DNA of 64,000 nucleotides from an uncultured bacterium (GTDB taxonomy: Bacteria; Verrucomicrobiota; Kiritimatiellia; CAIVKH01), in NCBI GenBank assembly GCA_903906425.1, contig CAIVKH010000137.1, forward strand, positions 1 to 64,000, written 5' to 3'. Made by a program: the position numbers and the translations under genes. Of the stretch, positions 41,899-50,957 are shown in pieces (position 1 is the stretch's first letter; every line of letters starts with the position of its first letter). Under the pieces are notes generated by a model. It did no database searches, had not been told where the DNA came from, and saw nothing but the letters and a program-made list of their open reading frames with translations.

Positions 41899-42732
41899 GT
41901 GAGCGAATCCGTGGCGGAACCGAAACCAAAGCCGCTTCCGCCGCCCGCGTCTTTGCCACCCATTGTCCGGCTTGTGCAGATCATGGCGATCCTGCGCTCG
42001 CCGCAGGGCTGCCCGTGGGATCACAAGCAAACGCTGCAGACGCTCAAAAATCATCTCGTCGAGGAAAGCCACGAAGTCCTCGACGCCATTGACTCCGGCG
42101 ACCGCAAAAAACTCTGCGACGAACTCGGCGACCTCCTCCTCCAAGTCGTTTTTCAAGCGCAGCTATGTTCCGAAGAAGGCGCGTTCACTTTCGACGACGT
42201 CGCCGCCACCATCGTCGCAAAACTAATCCGCCGCCACCCCCACGTCTTCGGCGACGTGACCGTCGGCGGTGCCGACGACGTCCTCAAGAACTGGGAAGAA
42301 ATCAAGAAGACCGAAAAAGAAGGCGCGCCGCGCTCCACCCTCGAAGGCGTGCCGAAAAGCCTGCCTGCACTGCACCGCGCACACCTCGTTCAAAAACGCG
42401 CCGCGCGCGTCGGCTTCGACTGGGACAACGCCGGCGGCGCGCTGGATAAACTCGACGAAGAAATCGCCGAAGTCCGCGAAGCCGTCGCCGCGCGCGACGA
42501 CGCCAAAGTCCGCGATGAAATCGGCGACCTGCTTTTCTCCATCGTCAACGTCAGCCGCTTCCTCGGCCACAATCCCGAGGACCTGTTGCACGCCAGCATC
42601 GCAAAATTCTCGCGCCGCTTTCAGGCCGTCGAAGACGAGGTCCACCGCGCCGGCAAAAAAATGTCCGACTGCCCGCTGGCCGAGCTCGATGAAATCTGGA
42701 ACCGCGTAAAATCCCGCGAACCCGCGGCGTGA
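41899..42732 (+). CDS. mazG: Nucleoside triphosphate pyrophosphohydrolase MazG
   Basis: A 277-residue full-length two-domain MazG that hydrolyses non-canonical or excess NTPs to NMP and pyrophosphate. The N-terminal domain has RSPQGCPWDHKQTLQTLKNH and the metal-binding EESHEVLDAID ... CDELGDLLLQVVFQAQ helices. The C-terminal domain repeats the pattern (LDEEIAEVREAVAARDDAK, RDEIGDLLFSIVNVSRFLG). The start is a GTG. The first 18 residues are Pro/Lys-rich and not conserved. It follows the HAD-like gene by 4 bp. Confidence 0.95.
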   Translation: MSESVAEPKPKPLPPPASLPPIVRLVQIMAILRSPQGCPWDHKQTLQTLKNHLVEESHEVLDAIDSGDRKKLCDELGDLLLQVVFQAQLCSEEGAFTFDDVAATIVAKLIRRHPHVFGDVTVGGADDVLKNWEEIKKTEKEGAPRSTLEGVPKSLPALHRAHLVQKRAARVGFDWDNAGGALDKLDEEIAEVREAVAARDDAKVRDEIGDLLFSIVNVSRFLGHNPEDLLHASIAKFSRRFQAVEDEVHRAGKKMSDCPLAELDEIWNRVKSREPAA

Positions 42733-42753
42733 CCGCGGGAAAATTTCCGCGAC

Positions 42754-42800
42754 TTCCAATGATTGGAAAAAACCGCTGCCGCAATTTCCAATCATTGGAA
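42754..42800. repeat. Palindrome pair between convergent genes
   Basis: TTCCAATGATTGGAA (42754-42768) and TTCCAATCATTGGAA (42786-42800), period 32, spacer AAAACCGCTGCCGCAAT. It lies between the mazG stop and the stop of the converging coiled-coil gene; no separate terminator is obvious there. Confidence 0.92.
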
Positions 42801-42838
42801 CTTTGCGCACCGCGCGGCGCGGTCCGGCCGGGAAGAAA

Positions 42839-45640
42839 CTATTTCTTCAACTTCGCGTTTTCGGTCTGAAGCTGGTCAATCTTGTCTTTCGCAGCCTTGA
42901 TTTCGCCGCGCAGACGTTCGAGTTCCTTCTGGTTCAGGTCAATCGTTTCGCTCAGCGCCGCGGCGTGTTTCTTGAGCTTTTCGGCTTCGCTGATCTTCGC
43001 GGCGGACAGCGTGTGATTCTGCTCCTCCAGATTGTCTATGCGCTTCTGGGCCGCGGCGAGCGATTCCTTCGCGTCGGCGTAGTCCTTGTTCAGCGAGAGC
43101 AATTCCTTTTCCTGCGCCTGCGCTTTCCGGTCATTCGCGGTCATCTCCTTGCTCATCTCCGCCAGCCGCTGTTTCACGCCGTCAAGCGCTGTATTAAGTG
43201 TGTCATGCTTGGCGGACCACGTTTTCACCTCGTCGCGCGCCGCCGCCAGATCCTTCTTCATCTTTTCCAGATCGCCGCCGGCAGGAACGGGGGCGTTGGC
43301 ATCCGTCGGCATCGCCGAATCAAGCTGTTTTCTCAGGCGCGCATTTTCCGTCTGGATCGTGGCCCCGTCCTTTTTCATCTTGTCGGCATCCATCGCCGCG
43401 GCCATCGCGCGGTTGTTCGCCGCGGTCAGCGCTTGCTTCAGTTGCGCCGCCTCGGCCTGCGCGCCGTCAAGCTGGTCGCGTATTTTCTTCAGCTCGTCCG
43501 CCGACGCGGACGCGGACTTCGCAACGCTGTCCGCGCTCTTGATCCGCTGCTGCAAATCCTTGTTCTCTCTCGTCAGCTTCGCCACCGCGTCCGCATTGAT
43601 TCGGGCGTCGTGTTCTGCCTCGCCCTTCGCCGACTGCAATTCAGCGGCCTCCGCACGGGCGCTTTTTGCAGCGCGCGTCGTCTGTTCAACCTGATCGCGC
43701 GCGGCCGAAAGGTCCTTCTGCAACTGCGCCACCTGCGTCTTCTGCTGATCGATCACCTTGTTGACGTCGTCGAGCTTCGCCTGGATTTTCCCCGCGTTAC
43801 CCGATGATGCCAGAAAAGCGTCGCGCGATTTTTCGGCTGAGGCAGCCTTCTGATCGAGCTTCGCCATGTCGGATTTCTGCTGCTCGATCACCCTGTTGGC
43901 CGCATTGAGCTTCGCCTGAATTTCGGCTGTTGTCGCGGACAATGCCTGCGCGGCGTCGCGTGCTTTTTCTGCCGCCGTGACCTTCAGTTCAAGCTTCGCC
44001 GTGTCGGCCTTTTGCTGCTCCGCCGCCTTGTTCGCGTCGTCGAGCTTCGCCTGAATTTTTGCCGCCATTGCCGAAAGCGCCTGCGCGGCATCGCGCGCTT
44101 TTTCCGCCGCTGCCACTTTTAGTTCGAGCTTCGCTGCGTCGGCCTTCTGCTGCTCGATCATCTTGTTCCCGTCTTTCAGCTTTACCTGAATCTCCGTCGC
44201 GCTGCCGGCGAGCGAGCGGGCGTCGTCGCGCGCCTTTTCCGCGGCGGCCAGCCGTTGCTCCATCGCCGCAAAATCAGATTTCTGCTGCGCGATCTGCCGG
44301 TTCGCATCATCGAGTTTTGCCTGAATTTTTGTCGCAGTGTCCGCAAGCGGCTGCAGCGCGTCGCGAGATTTTTCGGCAGCGGCGAGTTTCTTCTCCAACA
44401 CTGCCGCATCGGCTTTTTGCTGCGCAAGCTGGCCGGCCAGTTCGGCGTAACGCGCCAGCGCCTTCTGGTCTTTTTCCGAGCCGGACTGCAACGTGTCGCG
44501 CTGCTTCGTCAGCGCTGCGATTTCGGCGCGCGCCGCGACAAGATCGTTTGACGCCGCGCGCCGGTCCTTGACCAGCAGCGCGACCTGCTCGCCGCGCGAA
44601 TCGGTCTCGCGCTCCATCGTCGCGAGTTTCTTTGTCAGCAAGTCAGCCTCGGTTTTCGCGGCCTCGCTTTCCTTCCTGTATTTTTCGACGTCGAGTTTCC
44701 CCGTCGCCTTGATTTCCGCCTGCAATCTTTCATTCGCGCTGGAGGCGCGCACCATTGCGTTGCTGGCCGCGGCAAACCGCTGCTCGTAGTCGGTGAGGTT
44801 CTTTTTTGTCGTGTCGAGCTGCTGCTGAAGCGCGTCAATTTTCCCCTCGATGTCGGCTTTGGCGCGGCGCGTGTCAGCGAGCGATTTGCTCAGCTCGATG
44901 CCCATCTGTTCGGACTCGAACCGTGCTTTTTCGACGGCCTGTTTTTCGCGCAGTCCCTTTTGAATCTGCACCTGCGCCACTTCGATCTGGTCCTTCAGCG
45001 TGGCGATTTCCTGCCGGCGCTGTTCAACGTCGGAGGCGTTGCGATCCGACTGGCTCGTGGCCGCGGTGAGTTCGAGGCGCAGGCGGTTGTTGTCTTTTTC
45101 GAGCCGCCTGGCCTCAACCTGCAGATTTTTTGCGACCGCCTCGTTCATCGCGCTGTCCTTGCGCAACTGCGCGGATTCCTCGCGGGATTTTTCGTAGTCG
45201 CGCTTCAGCGCGTCGAAGCGTTCCTTGTACGACGCGTTTTCGTCCTCCGCCGTGATCGCCGGCCCGGCGAGCAGTTCCGCCTCGTTCTTGCCGGTCTTTT
45301 TCAAAATCGCCTGCACCTCGTTCTGGCAGTACGAAAGCCGGAACTGCACGATCTCCGGATTCCAGTTCGGATTTTTTTCGACGAGCTGCGCGTACTGTTT
45401 CATCGCCTCGCGGTACTGCTGGATCGCCGTTTTCCAGTTTCCGTGGTCGCGCGCCTGGTCGGCCTGGATCAGCGCGACGTAGGCGTCAATCTGCTCCGCC
45501 GGATAATCCTGCTTGCCCGCGCCCGCGGAGGACGACGACGGCGCAGAATTTTGCGCGGACACCGCCAGCGCCACGGTCGTCAAGAGCACAAGCCACACCT
45601 GTTGAAAACGGGTCATGTTCACCTTTCGCGCCACGTTCAT
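42839..45640 (-). CDS. Exported long coiled-coil protein with 45-residue internal repeats
   Basis: A 933-residue exported protein with signal peptide (VWLVLLTTVALAVSA). Residues about 45-110 form a TPR-like helical start (AIQQYREAMKQYAQLVEKNP). From about 130 to the end it is nearly continuous heptad sequence. In the middle a 45-residue unit recurs four to five times (IQAKLDDANKAAEQQKADTA then KLELKVTAAEKARDAAQALS). The ATG overlaps the TPR-lipoprotein stop by 3 bp; a second start (MTRFQQVW) is also possible. It probably forms a long fibre in the periplasm or at the outer membrane with its partner. The sequence says nothing about enzymatic activity. Confidence 0.75.
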   Translation of the reverse strand: MNVARKVNMTRFQQVWLVLLTTVALAVSAQNSAPSSSSAGAGKQDYPAEQIDAYVALIQADQARDHGNWKTAIQQYREAMKQYAQLVEKNPNWNPEIVQFRLSYCQNEVQAILKKTGKNEAELLAGPAITAEDENASYKERFDALKRDYEKSREESAQLRKDSAMNEAVAKNLQVEARRLEKDNNRLRLELTAATSQSDRNASDVEQRRQEIATLKDQIEVAQVQIQKGLREKQAVEKARFESEQMGIELSKSLADTRRAKADIEGKIDALQQQLDTTKKNLTDYEQRFAAASNAMVRASSANERLQAEIKATGKLDVEKYRKESEAAKTEADLLTKKLATMERETDSRGEQVALLVKDRRAASNDLVAARAEIAALTKQRDTLQSGSEKDQKALARYAELAGQLAQQKADAAVLEKKLAAAEKSRDALQPLADTATKIQAKLDDANRQIAQQKSDFAAMEQRLAAAEKARDDARSLAGSATEIQVKLKDGNKMIEQQKADAAKLELKVAAAEKARDAAQALSAMAAKIQAKLDDANKAAEQQKADTAKLELKVTAAEKARDAAQALSATTAEIQAKLNAANRVIEQQKSDMAKLDQKAASAEKSRDAFLASSGNAGKIQAKLDDVNKVIDQQKTQVAQLQKDLSAARDQVEQTTRAAKSARAEAAELQSAKGEAEHDARINADAVAKLTRENKDLQQRIKSADSVAKSASASADELKKIRDQLDGAQAEAAQLKQALTAANNRAMAAAMDADKMKKDGATIQTENARLRKQLDSAMPTDANAPVPAGGDLEKMKKDLAAARDEVKTWSAKHDTLNTALDGVKQRLAEMSKEMTANDRKAQAQEKELLSLNKDYADAKESLAAAQKRIDNLEEQNHTLSAAKISEAEKLKKHAAALSETIDLNQKELERLRGEIKAAKDKIDQLQTENAKLKK

Positions 45641-46800
45641 TTTGCGCCGCCCAGAATTTTTTCGAGGTCCGCATCGTGCTCGGCGCCGAGCTTGACGGCC
45701 TTTTCGTAATGATCTTTTGCCTCGTCCAGTCTTGGCGGAACGGCGGTGGCGAGGAGAAACGCGAGATTGAACTGCGCTTCCGAATAGCCCGGATCAATTT
45801 CGGCCGCCTTACGGAACTGTTCGATCGCCTCGGCGGTGCGCTTGCGGTCGCTCAGGACGATGCCAAAATAATTTCGCAGCCGCGCATCCGATGGATCGCA
45901 CTTCACGGCCTTTTCGAGCGTGCTGGAGGCGGCGCTCAGTTCGCCGGATTTGCGATAGACGAGGCCCTTCACGCCGAGCGCCTGCGCATTTTTGGAATCC
46001 AAATCGAGGACGCGGTCGATGGTTTTGGCCGAGCCGAGGTAGTCGCCGCGCTGATACTGGCAGGCGCCGAGACCGACGAGCGCGCTGATCATCGCGGGCC
46101 GCGCATTGAGCGCCGCCTGAAACAGCGTTTGAGCATCCTCGGCCTTGCCTTCGGCAAGCAGGTTGTTCGCCTGCGCGACCCATTTGTTGGCGTCGTCATA
46201 CGCGCCTTTTCCGCCCGGCTGCGCCTCCACCGGCGGCTGCGTCTTGTCCGCCGCGATGATTTTTTTGTTGTCCTTCAGCAGATTTTGCTGCGCGGCCAGC
46301 GCGCGACGGAGGTCCTCGATTTCGCGGTCACGCTGCCGGGCCAGCTCGACGGCGTCGTCGCGCTGCTGCTTTTCCTTTTCGAGATCCTTCTGTAGTTCGA
46401 GCAGCTTGGCCGGTGATCCGGAAAGCTGCGATTCGACATCATTGAGTTCCTTGACGGTGGCCTTCAATTTTTCCTGCAGCTGCGCGATGGTCGCGTTGTT
46501 CGTCTGCTGGCGGCCCTGCAGAACATCCACGCGCTCCTTGACCGCCTTGATTTCGACAGCCCGATCATGAAGTTCGGCGTAGGCGCGTTCGAGCTTCGCC
46601 TGCGATTGTTGCTGTGCGGCCGTCGCGGCGTCGAGCGAGCGCTGGACGTCGCGCAGCGTCTGCTGCAAGGCGTCGCTGTGTTTTTGCAGCAACACCGCGG
46701 ACGGCTCGCGGACGGTGGCCGGCGGCATCGGCAGCGGCTTGGTGCTCTGGCATCCGGCGGCGAATGCGACCGTGGCGAAAAGACAAATAATTTTCTTCAT
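45637..46800 (-). CDS. Coiled-coil/TPR lipoprotein
   Basis: A 387-residue lipoprotein: MKKIICLFATVAFAAGCQST contains a clear lipobox (AAGC). Residues about 35-190 are coiled coil; residues about 210-380 carry TPR units (QYQRGDYLGSAKTIDRVLDL, FGIVLSDRKRTAEAIEQFRK, AQFNLAFLLATAVPPRLDEA). The start at MKKII is taken rather than an upstream in-frame ATG lacking a signal. Its stop overlaps the start of the long coiled-coil protein. The two are likely envelope partners; the layout recalls scaffolds that organise outer-membrane or cell-wall complexes. Confidence 0.8.
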   Translation of the reverse strand: MKKIICLFATVAFAAGCQSTKPLPMPPATVREPSAVLLQKHSDALQQTLRDVQRSLDAATAAQQQSQAKLERAYAELHDRAVEIKAVKERVDVLQGRQQTNNATIAQLQEKLKATVKELNDVESQLSGSPAKLLELQKDLEKEKQQRDDAVELARQRDREIEDLRRALAAQQNLLKDNKKIIAADKTQPPVEAQPGGKGAYDDANKWVAQANNLLAEGKAEDAQTLFQAALNARPAMISALVGLGACQYQRGDYLGSAKTIDRVLDLDSKNAQALGVKGLVYRKSGELSAASSTLEKAVKCDPSDARLRNYFGIVLSDRKRTAEAIEQFRKAAEIDPGYSEAQFNLAFLLATAVPPRLDEAKDHYEKAVKLGAEHDADLEKILGGAK

Positions 46801-46843
46801 GGCTGGCCCTTTGGTGAAAAAATGTCCGCGGTTTCCGGCGCGG

Positions 46844-47215
46844 TCAAAGCGGTTCTGACGCGTCTTCATCTTCGAGCCGCTGGGTGATCCGGTCAATGGC
46901 GGTCTCGACGCCCATCGCGATGCGGCGGGCGCGATGATACAAATCCTCGATAAATTCCCCGGCGTCATGGATGTGTTCGCCGATTTCGTCGTTGCTCACC
47001 TGCTCAAGCACGACGCCTTTTGCGTTGCAAATGCTCAGCACATATTTTTTTTTCGCGCCGGCCTCGTCGCTGTGTTCCTTCGCCACGCGGATGATGTAGT
47101 CGTCAACGCCGAGCTGGAAGACACCCTCGTGGCCGGTTTCCTGCCACTGCAGCTTGTCCTCCTGCGTCATCTGAAACAGGCGGCGGACCATCTTGACGAT
47201 TTTTTTGCTCAGCAT
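46844..47215 (-). CDS. Small cytoplasmic hypothetical protein
   Basis: A 123-residue protein with no signal or membrane segment. It opens with a basic amphipathic stretch (MLSKKIVKMVRRLFQ) and continues with mixed alpha/beta text (GVFQLGVDDYIIRVAKEHSD, KKYVLSICNAKGVVLEQVSN) and an acidic C-terminal helix. I do not recognise a family. It is 43 bp upstream of the TPR lipoprotein on the same strand and may share its transcript. Confidence 0.55.
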   Translation of the reverse strand: MLSKKIVKMVRRLFQMTQEDKLQWQETGHEGVFQLGVDDYIIRVAKEHSDEAGAKKKYVLSICNAKGVVLEQVSNDEIGEHIHDAGEFIEDLYHRARRIAMGVETAIDRITQRLEDEDASEPL

Positions 47216-47284
47216 GTTTGAAACTTCCTCACCCGCTCACTATGCCAGATTCGCGGCCGACTTGAACCCATTTCTGCCGGCAGT

Positions 47285-47331
47285 TTCCAATGATTGGAAA
47301 CTGCGGCTCCGGAAATTTCCAATCATTGGAA
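47285..47331. repeat. Palindrome pair between panD and a small gene
   Basis: TTCCAATGATTGGAA (47285-47299) and TTCCAATCATTGGAA (47317-47331), period 32; right flank ATCACGCCCG. Located 13 bp downstream of the panD stop. Confidence 0.92.
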
Positions 47332-47344
47332 ATCACGCCCGCGG

Positions 47345-47695
47345 TCAGCTCACGATCCGGTTTTTTTCGTCCACGCGCACGATGACCGGCTTGTGTTTGC
47401 GCGCGTCGGCGTCCGGCAGCGCGCAATACGAAACGATGATGACCGGGTCGCCAGCGTAGCCCTGGCGCGCGGCCGGCCCGCGCAACTCGATCGTACCGGA
47501 GCCGCGCTTGCCCTTGATGACATACGTGGTGAGCCGCTCGCCGTTGTTGCAGTTGAGCACATCCACCTGCTCGGAAGGCAGCAAATCCGCGGCCTCCATC
47601 AGCGCCTCGTCGATGGCGATGCTGCCCTCATACGCGAGCTTCACGCCGGACAGCGTCGCGCGGTGAATCTTCGACTTGAACATCATTCGTTGCAT
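47345..47695 (-). CDS. panD: Aspartate 1-decarboxylase
   Basis: A 116-residue pyruvoyl-dependent enzyme that makes beta-alanine for pantothenate and CoA. KSKIHRATLSGVKLAYEGSI holds the self-cleavage site; with the start at MQRMM the cleavage falls exactly at Gly24-Ser25, as in characterised PanD, supporting this start over longer frames. NCNNGERLTTYVIKGKRGSG and GDPVIIVSYCALPD are further family motifs. It lies 7 bp after the alanine dehydrogenase stop, so the two are probably co-transcribed. Confidence 0.95.
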   Translation of the reverse strand: MQRMMFKSKIHRATLSGVKLAYEGSIAIDEALMEAADLLPSEQVDVLNCNNGERLTTYVIKGKRGSGTIELRGPAARQGYAGDPVIIVSYCALPDADARKHKPVIVRVDEKNRIVS

Positions 47696-47702
47696 AAAGA
47701 AC

Positions 47703-48803
47703 TCAGAATTTCGTCTCCTGATACGGCATTCCGTGCGCGTCCGCAACGGCTTTGTATGTCACCGCTCCGCCGCACGTGTTCAAACCGTGAAGCAAATCCG
47801 GCATCTGGCGCATCGCCTCGTCGAGGCCGAGGTTCGCCAGCTTCAGCGCGTAGGGCGTCGTCGCGTTGGTCAGCGCCTGCGTCGCCGTGCGCGCGTACGC
47901 GCCGGGCATGTTCGTCACGCAATAGTGGATCGTGTCTTCCTCGACATAGACCGGATTCTCGTGCGTCGTCGGCCGCGAGGTCTCAGCGCAGCCGCCCTGG
48001 TCAATCGCGATGTCCACGAACACCGCGCCCGGTTTCATCACCGTCAGCATCCCGCGATGAATCAGCTTCGGCGCTTTCGCGCCCGGCACCAGCACCGCGC
48101 CGATCAGCAGGTCGACCGACGGCAACGTTTCGAGCAGGTTCTGCTCGTTTGAATAAAGCGTGTGCGCCTCGCCGTGCAGGCTGATGTCGAGAAATCGCAT
48201 CTGCTGCAAATCAACTTCGAGGATCGTCACGTCTGCACCGATGCCCGCCGCCACGCGGCCCGCGTTGATGCCCGCCGTGCCGCCGCCGATGATCAAAACT
48301 TTTCCCGGCAGGACGCCGGGAACGCCGCCGAGCAACACGCCTTTTCCGCCCTGAGCCTTGCTCAGATAATACGCCCCGATGATCGTGCTCATGCGCCCCG
48401 CGATCTCGCTCATCGGTTCGAGCAACGGAAGGCGACGGCCGACCTGAACCGTTTCATAGGCCAGCCCACACGTCTTGCTTTTCACCAGTGCCTCGGTCAG
48501 CGCGCGATCAGCCGCCAAATGAAGATAGGTGAAAAGCAAAAGGCCCGGCCGCAGGAAATGAAATTCCGCCGGCATCGGCTCCTTCACTTTCAAAACCAGA
48601 TCCGTGGCCCAAGCATCTGCCGCGGCTGGCACAATCTTCGCGCCGGCGCTCGCGTACAACTCGTCGCCAAAGCCGCTGCCCACGCCTGCGCCGCGCTCGA
48701 CCAGCACCTCATGCCCCGCCTGCACGAACATCCGCGCACTCGCCGGCGTCGCCGCCACGCGGTTTTCCTTCACCTTGATTTCTCTCGGAACTCCGATTCT
48801 CAT
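47703..48803 (-). CDS. ald: Alanine dehydrogenase
   Basis: A 366-residue NAD-dependent L-alanine dehydrogenase (alanine to pyruvate and ammonia). The N-terminus MRIGVPREIKVKENRVAATP and the NAD-binding VLIIGGGTAGINAGRVAAGI are diagnostic. The substrate region includes LLFTYLHLAAD (catalytic His) and VDIAIDQGGCAETSRPTTHE (Asp). Length is normal for the hexameric enzyme. The coupling to panD suggests a small amino-acid/CoA-precursor transcript, although the two reactions are not consecutive. Confidence 0.95.
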   Translation of the reverse strand: MRIGVPREIKVKENRVAATPASARMFVQAGHEVLVERGAGVGSGFGDELYASAGAKIVPAAADAWATDLVLKVKEPMPAEFHFLRPGLLLFTYLHLAADRALTEALVKSKTCGLAYETVQVGRRLPLLEPMSEIAGRMSTIIGAYYLSKAQGGKGVLLGGVPGVLPGKVLIIGGGTAGINAGRVAAGIGADVTILEVDLQQMRFLDISLHGEAHTLYSNEQNLLETLPSVDLLIGAVLVPGAKAPKLIHRGMLTVMKPGAVFVDIAIDQGGCAETSRPTTHENPVYVEEDTIHYCVTNMPGAYARTATQALTNATTPYALKLANLGLDEAMRQMPDLLHGLNTCGGAVTYKAVADAHGMPYQETKF

Positions 48804-49021
48804 CGCATCACCAGCCTTTCAAGAAATACCCGTCACACGCTCGCATAGCTTGGAACAACATCGGGACTGCGTCCAATCAAATGAAACCCACGTTTCGCCG
48901 GTCGCCGCGAAGAAATTCGACAGCGTTCCGTCAGATATGTAAAAGGATGCGCAGCCTTAGTGCCGGGCGGTGAAATAGACCTGATTGCTCCGAGCGCGAA
49001 AGGAAACGCAGATCGGAAATC

Positions 49022-50113
49022 ATGAAAACAAAAATAACTATTGCCATCACGATGTTGGTTGCCGCGACAATTCGCGCCGAACAAGTTTCAGTCACCAGCG
49101 ACATTGACGCGCCGCGCGCAGGCGAAACCATTGAAGTGAAATTGAAGACTCCCGGCGCGGTCATCGTGCGCGACTCCGCGGGAAAAGAAATCCTGTCGCA
49201 AATGATCGGCGACGACACAGTAATCTTCCAAGCCGACTTCGCGCCGAAAGAGACCAAGAAGTTCACCGTGACGCCCGGCAAGTCATCGCTGCCGGAACCT
49301 TCCGTCCGCACCTTTGCCCGCTTCGTGCCGGAGCGCGCCGATGACTTCGCATGGGAGAACGACCGCATCGCCTTTCGAATGTACGGCCCGGCCTTGCAAA
49401 AACAGGACGGCGACAAGACGGGAAGCGGCGTTGACGTCTGGTGCAAGCACGTCCGCGAGCCTGTCATCAATTCAATGTACAAGAGAAAGAACTATCACAA
49501 CGACGACGGCAAAGGCGCCGATAACTATCGCGCCGGCCCGAATCGCGGTTGCGGCGGCGCGGCGATCTGGTCGGACAACAAGTTCTGGCCGTCGCGTTGC
49601 TTCAAGACCTGGAAGCTCATCGCCGAAGGTCCGGTCCGCGCGGTGGTCGAACTGACTTACGCGCCGTGGAACGCAAACGGACTTACGGTCTCCGAGGTGA
49701 AACGCGTCTCGCTTGACCTTGGTTCGAATCTAAGCCGCTTTGAATGTCACTATGACACCGGCAATCAACCCGTCACCGCCGCTGCGGGTTTGTTCATCCA
49801 CTCCGGCGCGAGCATCGTGGCGCACGGCGACTCTTGGGCAAGCCTGTGGGAAAAATTCAGCGAAGGCGACGGCCCCGGCTTCATCCCCGTTGGACTCGTG
49901 TGGCCCGCGACCAGCGACGGCAAGTTCGGCCAAGCCGACGGCCACGCGCTCGTCACGACCTCTCTGAAGGCTGGCGAACCTTTCGTCTATTATGCCGGCG
50001 CCGGTTGGAGCAAGGGCCCGGACTTCCCGGATGCGGCGGCATGGAACGCCTATCTCGCCGCCATCGCCGCGCACCTGAATTCGCCGCTGCGCGTCACCGT
50101 CACCGCCGACTAA
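49022..50113 (+). CDS. Secreted DUF4861 protein (pectin/rhamnogalacturonan-associated)
   Basis: A 363-residue exported protein with signal MKTKITIAITMLVAATIRA. The family pattern includes RFVPERADDFAWENDRIAFR, SGVDVWCKHVREPVINSMYK, RAGPNRGCGGAAIWSDNKFW and a C-terminal VYYAGAGWSKGPDFPDAAAW, all typical of DUF4861 proteins found in pectin/rhamnogalacturonan loci. An N-terminal beta domain (about 20-95) precedes it. It probably acts on or binds an unsaturated uronate-containing sugar; no characterised activity is claimed. A palindrome pair starts 1 bp after its stop codon. Confidence 0.8.
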   Translation: MKTKITIAITMLVAATIRAEQVSVTSDIDAPRAGETIEVKLKTPGAVIVRDSAGKEILSQMIGDDTVIFQADFAPKETKKFTVTPGKSSLPEPSVRTFARFVPERADDFAWENDRIAFRMYGPALQKQDGDKTGSGVDVWCKHVREPVINSMYKRKNYHNDDGKGADNYRAGPNRGCGGAAIWSDNKFWPSRCFKTWKLIAEGPVRAVVELTYAPWNANGLTVSEVKRVSLDLGSNLSRFECHYDTGNQPVTAAAGLFIHSGASIVAHGDSWASLWEKFSEGDGPGFIPVGLVWPATSDGKFGQADGHALVTTSLKAGEPFVYYAGAGWSKGPDFPDAAAWNAYLAAIAAHLNSPLRVTVTAD

Positions 50114-50114
50114 C

Positions 50115-50161
50115 TTCCAATGATTGGAAACGACCGGCGCGCAAATTTCCAATCATTGGAA
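50115..50161. repeat. Palindrome pair immediately after the DUF4861 stop
   Basis: TTCCAATGATTGGAA (50115-50129) and TTCCAATCATTGGAA (50147-50161), period 32, spacer ACGACCGGCGCGCAAAT. Confidence 0.92.
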
Positions 50162-50263
50162 AGGCCGGTGCCGATGCCGCTCTTCCGCATAGGATCCGGA
50201 TGGAGATCAGTTAGACGAAAGGGAGAGAAGAAATCGCGTGGATAAAAAACTGCAATGTTAGGC

Positions 50264-50292
50264 TTGTGTTTGGCCGGAACCGCCCTTATTAG
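50264..50292 (+). promoter_or_regulatory. Candidate sigma-70-type promoter for the Lys/Ala-rich protein
   Basis: TTGTGT (50264-50269), 17-bp spacer, TATTAG (50287-50292), followed 30 bp later by the ATG. Ribosome site AAGGA at 50313-50317. Two copies of AGTTATC (50291-50297 and 50300-50306) overlap the start-site region. Confidence 0.4.
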
Positions 50293-50322
50293 TTATCCCA
50301 GTTATCAAATGAAAGGATAGTT

Positions 50323-50724
50323 ATGTCCACGATCAATGAAGCAATCAAACAGTTGGAAGCCAAGCGAGCGAGCGCCGAGAAGGAAATCGCCGCACTGACC
50401 GCCGCCATCAACGCCCTCACGTCATTGGGCGGAACCGCAGCCCCCGTGGCCGCCGTCCCGGCCCCGGCGAAGAAGCGCACGATGTCCGCGTCGGCCCGGG
50501 CGAAGATTCGCGCCGCGCAGAAAGCCCGCTGGGCAGTGTTGAAAAGCGGAAAGGCGAAGGCTGCAAAGCCGAAAGCAGTCAAGGCCGTGAAGGCTGTCAA
50601 GGCTGCGAAGCCGGCAAAGAAGAAGCCCGTGATTTCTGCGGCCGGAATCGAAAAGATTCGCGCTGCACAGAAGGCCCGCTGGGCGAAGATCAAGGCTGAG
50701 AAAGCCGCCCCCGCCGCGGCATAA
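50323..50724 (+). CDS. Small basic Lys/Ala-rich protein with duplicated AQKARW motif
   Basis: A 133-residue protein without a signal. Residues 1-35 form a short coiled coil (AIKQLEAKRASAEKEIAALT). Two copies of a basic motif follow: SASARAKIRAAQKARWAVLK (about 55-75) and SAAGIEKIRAAQKARWAKIK (about 105-125). They are joined by a Lys/Ala/Pro/Val-rich linker (KAKAAKPKAVKAVKAVKAAK) resembling histone H1 or bacterial histone-like tails. The motif recalls NUMOD3-like or small DNA-binding elements. It probably dimerises and binds nucleic acid non-specifically; this is inference. It has its own promoter, ribosome site and a strong terminator, consistent with high expression. Confidence 0.65.
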   Translation: MSTINEAIKQLEAKRASAEKEIAALTAAINALTSLGGTAAPVAAVPAPAKKRTMSASARAKIRAAQKARWAVLKSGKAKAAKPKAVKAVKAVKAAKPAKKKPVISAAGIEKIRAAQKARWAKIKAEKAAPAAA

Positions 50725-50752
50725 CGCCGGCAATATTTCTGAAAATGCGAAG

Positions 50753-50784
50753 GGCCGCCCATGCAAAAGGGCGGCCTTTTTTTT
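50753..50784 (+). terminator. Rho-independent terminator of the Lys/Ala-rich gene
   Basis: GGCCGCCC (50753-50760), loop ATGCAAAA, GGGCGGCC (50769-50776), then eight T residues. A perfect 8-bp stem 28 bp after the stop codon. Confidence 0.9.
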
Positions 50785-50957
50785 CGTCGCGGCGTGAGCC
50801 TGGCCGCAGGCCTTCGCAACCGCGAAGACTGGATGGATAGGTTGACGAGCCGCGGATCATTGTCTGCCTTGGCCGAATCCCATGCCAATGTTTTTGTGCC
50901 TCGACGGCTTCGGCGTGGCGCGGCAGAATTGACGGTGACATTGGGGGATTTTTCGGG

